Shown here piece by piece: positions 6,489 through 11,583 of a stretch of DNA of 11,583 nucleotides. Made by a program: the position numbers and the translations under genes. Every line of letters begins with the position of its first letter. Position 1 is the first letter of the stretch. This stretch comes from Larix sibirica (lineage: Eukaryota; Streptophyta; Pinopsida; Pinales; Pinaceae), in the NCBI GenBank assembly GCA_004151065.3, contig NWUY0300033094.1:36456-48038 (forward strand), given 5' to 3'. The notes under the pieces are model-generated. The model was not told the origin of the DNA. It saw only the letters and a list, made by a program, of their open reading frames with translations, and did no database searches.

Positions 6489-6730
6489 ATTTTTTTTGCT
6501 AGTTTGTATGTGACTTGTGGGACTAGCCTATGGTCTAAGAAACCACAACCCAGGGGCATCTAAGCCATCAAAATCACCCAGGGATCACACTCACCTTGGG
6601 CCACACCAACCCTTAACATGGTTGGATTTGAAGTGTCTCCTCCCAACTACCTTGCGGGGTTCAAACTCAGGTCTCCATGCATAAAAATGCATGTCAAAAC
6701 CAATCATGTTAGCTGGATTTGACGGGATTA
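6489..6730 (-). mobile_element. tRNA-derived SINE, minus strand, second family
   Basis: Read on the minus strand, a box A-like AGCTAACATGATTGG (6700-6714) is followed about 35 bases later by a box B-like AGTTTGAACCC (6657-6667). Between them a perfect 7-bp stem (CATGCAT/ATGCATG, 6676-6693) with a TTTT loop sits where an anticodon arm would be. The body then runs to an A8 tail, seen on the plus strand as T8 at 6490-6497. ATTAAGT at 6482-6488 and 6731-6737 may be a weak target-site duplication. The sequence is unlike the trimeric SINE. Confidence 0.55.
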
Positions 6731-6737
6731 ATTAAGT

Positions 6738-7234
6738 TATTCTCTAATGTTTTTATTATTATTATAGGGCATAGGTGTATGAATATGGATCGTTATTAGG
6801 AAGCTTTGGAAAATTCAAGATATTGGCTTAAGGAATATGATATTTTTGTTAACTCACTGACTATTGGGATTTGATGTAGTCTAACAAAAGAGGGTTCATC
6901 ATCATGACCAACCCTATTAAATGATTTTGGTTTACATATGGGGTCTTTGGAGGCCCCACATAAGACATCAGAGAAACCTTGGAAATGGTTCCGCGGGTGG
7001 ATAATTAATGTCAACTAGGACATGATAGCTTGCATATTGGGGGTTGTCAATATAAAGAAACTTTCATTGCATCGGAAGCAAGAGGGGATTTTGAAGGATG
7101 TGGTTCCATTGCACAAGGCCTCCTTTCATTGGACTTTGGATGTTGGATCTCTTTATGGCAAGTATGGTGCCTTTATTGTGTTGTGAAGTCATAGCTAGGG
7201 TTTTCATCGATACTTAGTTTCTCTTTTGAATTTT
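6738..7234. other. Sequence upstream of the old LINE, possibly including its 5' UTR
   Basis: No convincing gene was seen. An (ATT)n-like run lies near 6751-6762. A telo-box-like AGGGTTTT at 7197-7204 lies 30 bases before the ORF1 ATG, a motif common in plant 5' leaders. Where the element actually begins cannot be told from the sequence. A minus-strand frame at 6796-7014 is open but unrecognised. Confidence 0.35.
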
Positions 7235-8690
7235 ATGGAGAAAGGTTCAGGTAGCGTAGGTGTCGAAGTTGGATGTGTTGCTACTCCAGGGATGAAAGTT
7301 GGGTTGTTGAAGGGGAAGACCCAAGAGAGGGGATATAATAGTCTTAAGCATGGATTTATTTGACTACGGTAAGGTGGAAAAATCTCCACTAGTTGTTATG
7401 TTGGTTAAGGATTATATTGATGGGATTCCAGAGGTTTCCTCATAGAAAAGGGTGAGCAGATGTGGGGAAGACCTGGTTAACGGTGTTGAGCTTAAGGTAG
7501 GTGGATCGGAGGTTAGTTGTGTACCCGAGGAATGCTTGACATTTTCTAGTGGCAAAATTCTCGAGTAATTGGGAGTGAAGGAGAGTGATCAAGGAAAGAG
7601 AAAGTCCTCTTTTGTGGTTGAGCCATGTGCTAGTGGTTTGTTTGGGTCTAGTGTCAAAAAGAAAATGGGGAGTAAATGTATTAAACAAAAGAGCAATCCT
7701 GTGATGTTGGTTCTAGGAGAGGACATAAAAATGCATGAAGTAATCATTATGATTGCATAAACTTTGGTGTGGAGATTATCTTTGTAGGAGGTTTAGTGAA
7801 AAATAATATTAGTGTATGGATGGAAAAATATAGGAATGCTTTCTTGGTTATATTTCAAGTGTGTATTTTCTCATGAGAAGTTTGTTGGCTTTTATATTTA
7901 GATCAACCACAAATGCAAGGAAATATTTGTTGTCACTTTGGTTGTGGGATCATACTCCCCTCGTGGTAAAAAGTGGTTGCCTTGTTTTGACACCAATTGA
8001 AAAAGATTAAATAGAATTTCAATGTGGGTGAAGTTACCAGGTCTCCTTGTCGAATATTGATCTATGGAAGTGTTCAAAGAAATTGGTAACTCTTAAGGTT
8101 AGTATGTAGAAGCTGACATGAGTTTTCTCATTACAAAAAATATGTCTCGACCTAGGGTGTTTGTTGGAACCTAAGAGAAGGTTTAGCATTTGAAATCTTT
8201 ACTTAGAAGGGCACATCTTCCTTTTCATGAGTACAGAACTATTGTCCGGTGTTGTTTAGATGCTTTAGATGTTATAGGCATGGTTAGTTAGTAATGGATT
8301 GTGTATTATCTCTTGATAAGTAAATATGGGTCAGTCAAACCCTGAGTCTAAGTGTGCTAAAAGAACAAACATAGGATGAATTAGCCAAGTCACTTGTAGT
8401 TGGGAAAGAAAAGCTTGTTGCATTGAATCTCAAAGGAGCTACAAAAGAGAGATTGGAGGTTGAACTTAATTCAAAACTTTTTGGGATGTGTGAGTACAAA
8501 AATATGACTGAAAGAAGAATGCTAAGAGATGTTACAGGTCTATAGTTTAATGTAAATCTTGAGGACATTGCTCATAATTTGGAGTATTTGAAGGATAAAG
8601 GTATGCCAATTTCTTATCTAGCACCTTCGAATGTGTCAATATATGAGTTTAAAGGTGATGGTATGGATTTTTGTTCTTGACTAAAGGACC
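7235..8690 (+). pseudogene. LINE ORF1 remnant: DUF4283-like region and zinc knuckle
   Basis: This is the nucleic-acid-binding, gag-like protein of a plant LINE. A likely start is ATG 7235 (MEKGSGSVGVEVGC), with the first in-frame stop at TGA 7361. Basic coding-like segments follow in other phases, such as GLFGSSVKKKMGSKCIKQKS near 7637-7696. The DUF4283-like core lies at about 7776-8240 and includes MWVKLPGLLVEY and MEVFKEIGNS, interrupted by stops. A zinc knuckle lies at 8261-8302 with CX2CX4-X4C spacing (CFRCYRHG, then LVMDC); the codon expected for His is TAG (8285-8287). The linker resumes with KLFGMCEYKNMTERRMLRD and AHNLEYLKDKGMPISYLAPS (about 8477-8630). The family assignment rests on motif memory. 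Confidence 0.65.
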
Positions 8691-9102
8691 CTCAGGGAGG
8701 ACTATCTAGAGAAGAGGCCTCCTGCTCGAGGACATAAGATGCAAGGGACTTCTCCCTTGGGTCTATTGGTTTTATGTGTGACATTTCTAAAGGGTTAGAA
8801 CCTAAAGGGAATCCAAGGGATAAGGCTTTACCTTATGTAACCCTTTGTGATGCAAAACCCATTGAGAGGAGTGAAACCTTGGTTAGTGACAATAGATATA
8901 ACTTGAGAACCCGAAAGACTTCTTCCTTTATTGATCTTTATTGATGAAGGGAGGCTATGTGGAGTCCTTGCTTTGGATATGGGGAGAGAGATAAAAGGGA
9001 CAAGGTAGGGAAGGAGATCCTTTATATCCTTAGCATGAGAAAAGGCGGGATTTGAAGTTTGGTCAAGTAAACAAAATTACTTACTAGGGATACTTAGAGA
9101 AA
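8691..9102 (+). other. Decayed linker between LINE ORF1 and endonuclease
   Basis: No conserved domain is visible. Short hydrophilic reading stretches in changing phases are interrupted by many stops. It is probably the former end of ORF1 and the start of ORF2. Confidence 0.45.
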
Positions 9103-9830
9103 ATGGCCTCTTCAAAGATGGTTGCCCATGATTTGCTTCTATCTCTCAATTGTCGAGTTTTTGGAAGCTCCTTACAAAAGCTTGCATCATAGAGATTAGT
9201 TGAAGTTCACAAACCTAGTATTATTATGTTGCAGGAGAATTTGGGGGATGAAGGGAAATTGGATATATAGTTGGGGAAATTACTTTCGGGTTGGGATTTT
9301 ACTTGTATTGATGTTCGTGGTATAATTACAGGGTGAGTCACTAGATCTTACAACAATAATAATTATTTTTCTATTGATCAAGGTAAAGGTACTGTACTTT
9401 TGTCATTAGAGTTGGGCAAGGGTATTATAGTATCGAATATGCATGGACATTATACTAAGAGGGCAGTTTATTGGGAGAAGTTGCTTGGAATGGACTTTTT
9501 AAAACAAAATAATCCCATCTAAGGTGGTGACTTGAATTTCTCCTCGTGGAGAGCATAAATATGGGGTGAAGTTGCTTAGGTTGATACATTATCAATTTTT
9601 TTCATCCAAATATTTGAGGATTTGGGGTTACTTGATGTAGAGTCAATTAAATTTTGGCCTACCTATATGAACAAGTGGGTAGGTGTTGATAGGATCGCTA
9701 AGAGACTTGATAAGTTTTTGATATCTGAAGAACCTTTTTTGACCATATCAAGATCAAGTAATGGGTTGATACAAGTGGATACTTAAATCACTTTCTGGTC
9801 TTTTTGGAAATGGCCAAAGGAGGGGAAAGC
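9103..9830 (+). pseudogene. LINE ORF2 endonuclease domain (APE-type), inactive
   Basis: This domain would nick target DNA to start target-primed reverse transcription. From ATG 9103 one phase persists for about 227 codons to TAA 9784-9786, with several internal stops, so decay has been mainly by substitution. Motifs in order: LSLNCRVFGSS (normally SWNCRGLGS), IMLQEN with the catalytic Glu, GGDLNFS near 9523-9543 with the catalytic Asp, and VDRIAKRLDKFLISE. After a phase change near 9780 the terminal SDH motif reads LNH, so its Asp has become Asn while the His is kept. Stops alone make it non-functional. It shares its phase with the RT fragments downstream. Confidence 0.8.
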
Positions 9831-10257
9831 CTCCTAGTACCTTCAAATTTAACCTCTTGTGGCTAGAAGAAGAAGACTTTGTAGCATTAACGAAGAAGAA
9901 CTAAACCTCTTTTGATGAGGCCATAAGTGAACCAACATCAATACATTTTGTGGAATAATATTTTAAAGACAAAATAGGTTGCTACCTCTCGGGCTCATGA
10001 GAAAATATTGAAGGATAACAAGGAGTTGTTGGAGTTGGAGGTGTAGTTGGAGTTGATATACTCTCGGGATATGCTTGGTTTTGATTCTAATGATGATAAA
10101 AATGAGATATGTACTATGGAGGAAAGGGAGAGAAAATTGTTAAAGGACAACATGGAGGTTAAAATGTAGAGTTATCTTGTTGTAAAAGGGGGACAAAACT
10201 ACTAAGTTTTTCCATCAATTCACCAACCACAAGAAAAACGTCAATGCTATTTGGAAG
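9831..10257 (+). pseudogene. LINE ORF2 linker between endonuclease and RT
   Basis: Coding-like stretches in several phases include WLEEEDFVALTKKN and a charged, probably coiled segment, KILKDNKELLELEV. KTTKFFHQFTNHKKNVNAIW, read across a phase change near 10185-10255, matches the segment that precedes RT in plant LINEs. Confidence 0.6.
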
Positions 10258-11383
10258 TTGAAGAATGGGAACAGTGAAGATGCAACTAGTTTTGAAGACC
10301 TAGCTAGAATCATGATGGAACATTTTGAAGGGGTTTATAAAGGTGATAATAGGGTGAACATAATTGAGATAGTACACGTGACTTCATTTCTTCCAACCGT
10401 TGCTTCTAATGAAGATAATGGAATATTGTTGGATGAGGTTTCTAAGGATGAGTTGGGAGAAGTAATTCACAATTTCTAAAAGGACAAAAGCCCTAACCTT
10501 GATGGTTGGTTGGTTTAATTATTTCTCAGGTTTTATGAGGTTATAACTCAAGATTTATCGGGGGTTACTGAGGAATCAAGGGTCAATGAAAGGATGTTGG
10601 TAGCATCCAACTCAACCTTTATTTCCTTAATTTGAAAATTTGATAGCTTGTTGTCCTTTGAAGAATTTAGGCCCATATCTTTATGCAATTGTATTTACAA
10701 AACAATTGCTAAAATAATACCTTTAAGGTTGAAGGATATCCCCTCAAAGTTGATTTCTAAAGAGCAATTTGGTTTTCTCTCAGGTAGACAGATACATGAG
10801 GCGATTGTTGCTGCACATGAGAGGTTGCATTGGGTTAAAAGAAAGAAGATGTTAGTTATCGTGACAAATATAGACCTCTCACAAACATATGATAGAGTCA
10901 ATTGGAATTATTTTAGGCTTATGTCGATCCATTTACGATTTTGTGTGCAATTTGTCAATTGGATAATGAATTGTGTGTCCATAGTTTCTCTATATCTATA
11001 ATGGTTTTGCCATGAGATTTTTCGAGCTAGGTTTAGGGATTCGATAGAGCTACCTATTATCGACAATATTGTTTCTTATTGTGGTCGAAGGTCTCAATGG
11101 GGATTTGATGAATGCAAAAAGGATTGGAGCCTTAAAGGATATCATAATTGGAAGGATTATTTTGACTCACTTGCTTTCTGTAAATGATATTCTCATGTTT
11201 TGTGATGGCTTAGATGAGATGCTATCAAGCTAAATGAAGTACTTGATCTCTTTTAATTTGCTACTAGGAAGGTGGTGAATATAAGGAAACCTACCATCTC
11301 CTTTGTTGGTATTAAGGAAGAGGAGGAGAGATTCATCTCATAATTATTCCCGATCCAACAAACAAATTTTCATATGTTTCTAG
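10258..11383 (+). pseudogene. LINE ORF2 reverse transcriptase domain, inactive
   Basis: This is the RNA-dependent DNA polymerase of a LINE. The lead-in is open at 10258-10479 and the core at 10648-11001, both in the same phase. Motifs: FRPISLCNCIYKTIAKI, EQFGFLSGRQI and motif A IDLSQTYDRVNW with its catalytic Asp at 10873-10875 (usually DLSKAYDRVNW). After a stop and indels, the motif C region reads SVNDILMF, with the expected V-D-D as V-N-D (11180-11188), so one catalytic Asp has been lost. The GLRQGCPLSP region between the two is unrecognisable. Further on, PTISFVGI (near 11291-11314) and FPIQQTNF are still recognisable. The domain ends there without thumb, zf-RVT or RNase H. Confidence 0.85.
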
Positions 11384-11583
11384 ACATTAGTCTATGCGGA
11401 CAAGGACAATGCTCTCTAGTCTAAATGCTATAGATCTAGAACAAAACAAAACAAAACATACAAACTTTCATAGATTAATCGAATTACAAAGGGTGCTGAG
11501 GGATTACTCACCTTGCAACCGTAGTGATGTCTCCTTGCTTGATGTAGCCTTTGATCTTCAGTTGCAAAACAATATACAACAAA
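11384..11583. other. Unassigned sequence after the LINE break
   Basis: LINE similarity stops and the composition changes. A short (ACAAA)n-like run lies at about 11441-11457. The rest has no reading frame or tRNA head that I recognise. It may be the edge of another transposable element that interrupted the LINE, since no poly(A) tail ends the LINE here. Confidence 0.35.

Larger units (their letters stand above)
7235..11383 (+). mobile_element. Old degenerate LINE (ORF1, endonuclease, reverse transcriptase), lacking RNase H end
   Basis: All major parts of a plant LINE appear in order on the plus strand: an ORF1-like start, a DUF4283-like region, a zinc knuckle, an APE-type endonuclease and a reverse transcriptase. 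Every part carries stops, so this copy is dead. Similarity to RT stops near 11383, at FPIQQTNF, where plant LINEs would continue to zf-RVT and RNase H. Base composition is more AT-rich than in the left LINE copies. The two loci share no overlapping domain, so whether they belong to one family cannot be tested here. Confidence 0.8.

Noticed and set aside
6796-7014. Minus-strand frame of 72 codons
   Set aside because: It is open and not low-complexity, but there is no recognised motif or supporting neighbour; kept only as a remark.
8335-8568. Minus-strand frame of 77 codons
   Set aside because: It is antisense to the ORF1 linker, whose plus-strand translation reads as LINE protein.
10695-10901. 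Minus-strand frame of 68 codons
   Set aside because: It is antisense to the clear RT core on the plus strand.

Overview
This window looks like nuclear DNA of a large-genome seed plant, made almost entirely of retroelements. The evidence is plant-type non-LTR retrotransposon (LINE) proteins: a zf-RVT/RNase H tail, a DUF4283-like region with a zinc knuckle, an APE-type endonuclease and a reverse transcriptase. tRNA-derived SINEs lie between them. The wording of the LINE proteins resembles conifer LINEs as I remember them; the gymnosperm assignment is an inference. No intact host gene is visible.

Layout. (1) 1-4512 holds two related copies of a LINE 3' region. Copy 1 (1-1989) enters the window inside ORF2 and stops abruptly. 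Copy 2 (1991-4512) is 5'-truncated at the ORF2 zinc finger and runs to a 3' UTR and an A10 tail. The only ambiguous base in the window (N, 1990) sits exactly on the junction. Both copies carry, after RNase H, two further closely packed reading frames, here called ORF A (about 117 codons) and ORF B (about 240 codons). I do not recognise either, and their positions downstream of ORF2 are unusual for a plant LINE. (2) 4513-5110 is AT-rich and carries one short, interrupted, unrecognised Cys-rich reading frame. (3) 5111-5746 is a trimeric tRNA-derived SINE flanked by a perfect 19-bp target-site duplication. (4) 5968-6357 is a 195-bp tandem duplication. (5) 6489-6730 is a second, unrelated SINE on the minus strand. 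(6) About 7235-11383 is an old, heavily mutated LINE on the plus strand (ORF1, endonuclease, reverse transcriptase) that lacks its RNase H and 3' end. (7) 11384-11583 is unassigned repeat-like sequence.

How the parts relate. Nothing here forms a working operon or pathway. The LINEs are the likely source of the target-primed reverse transcription machinery that mobilises SINEs, although no specific pairing can be shown from this window. The left LINE copies are young: 4 mismatches in 120 aligned bases between 61-180 and 2242-2361. The right LINE is old, with stops in every domain and damaged catalytic motifs. The most interesting object is the ORF2-ORF A-ORF B arrangement, followed by the trimeric SINE that inserted as one unit.
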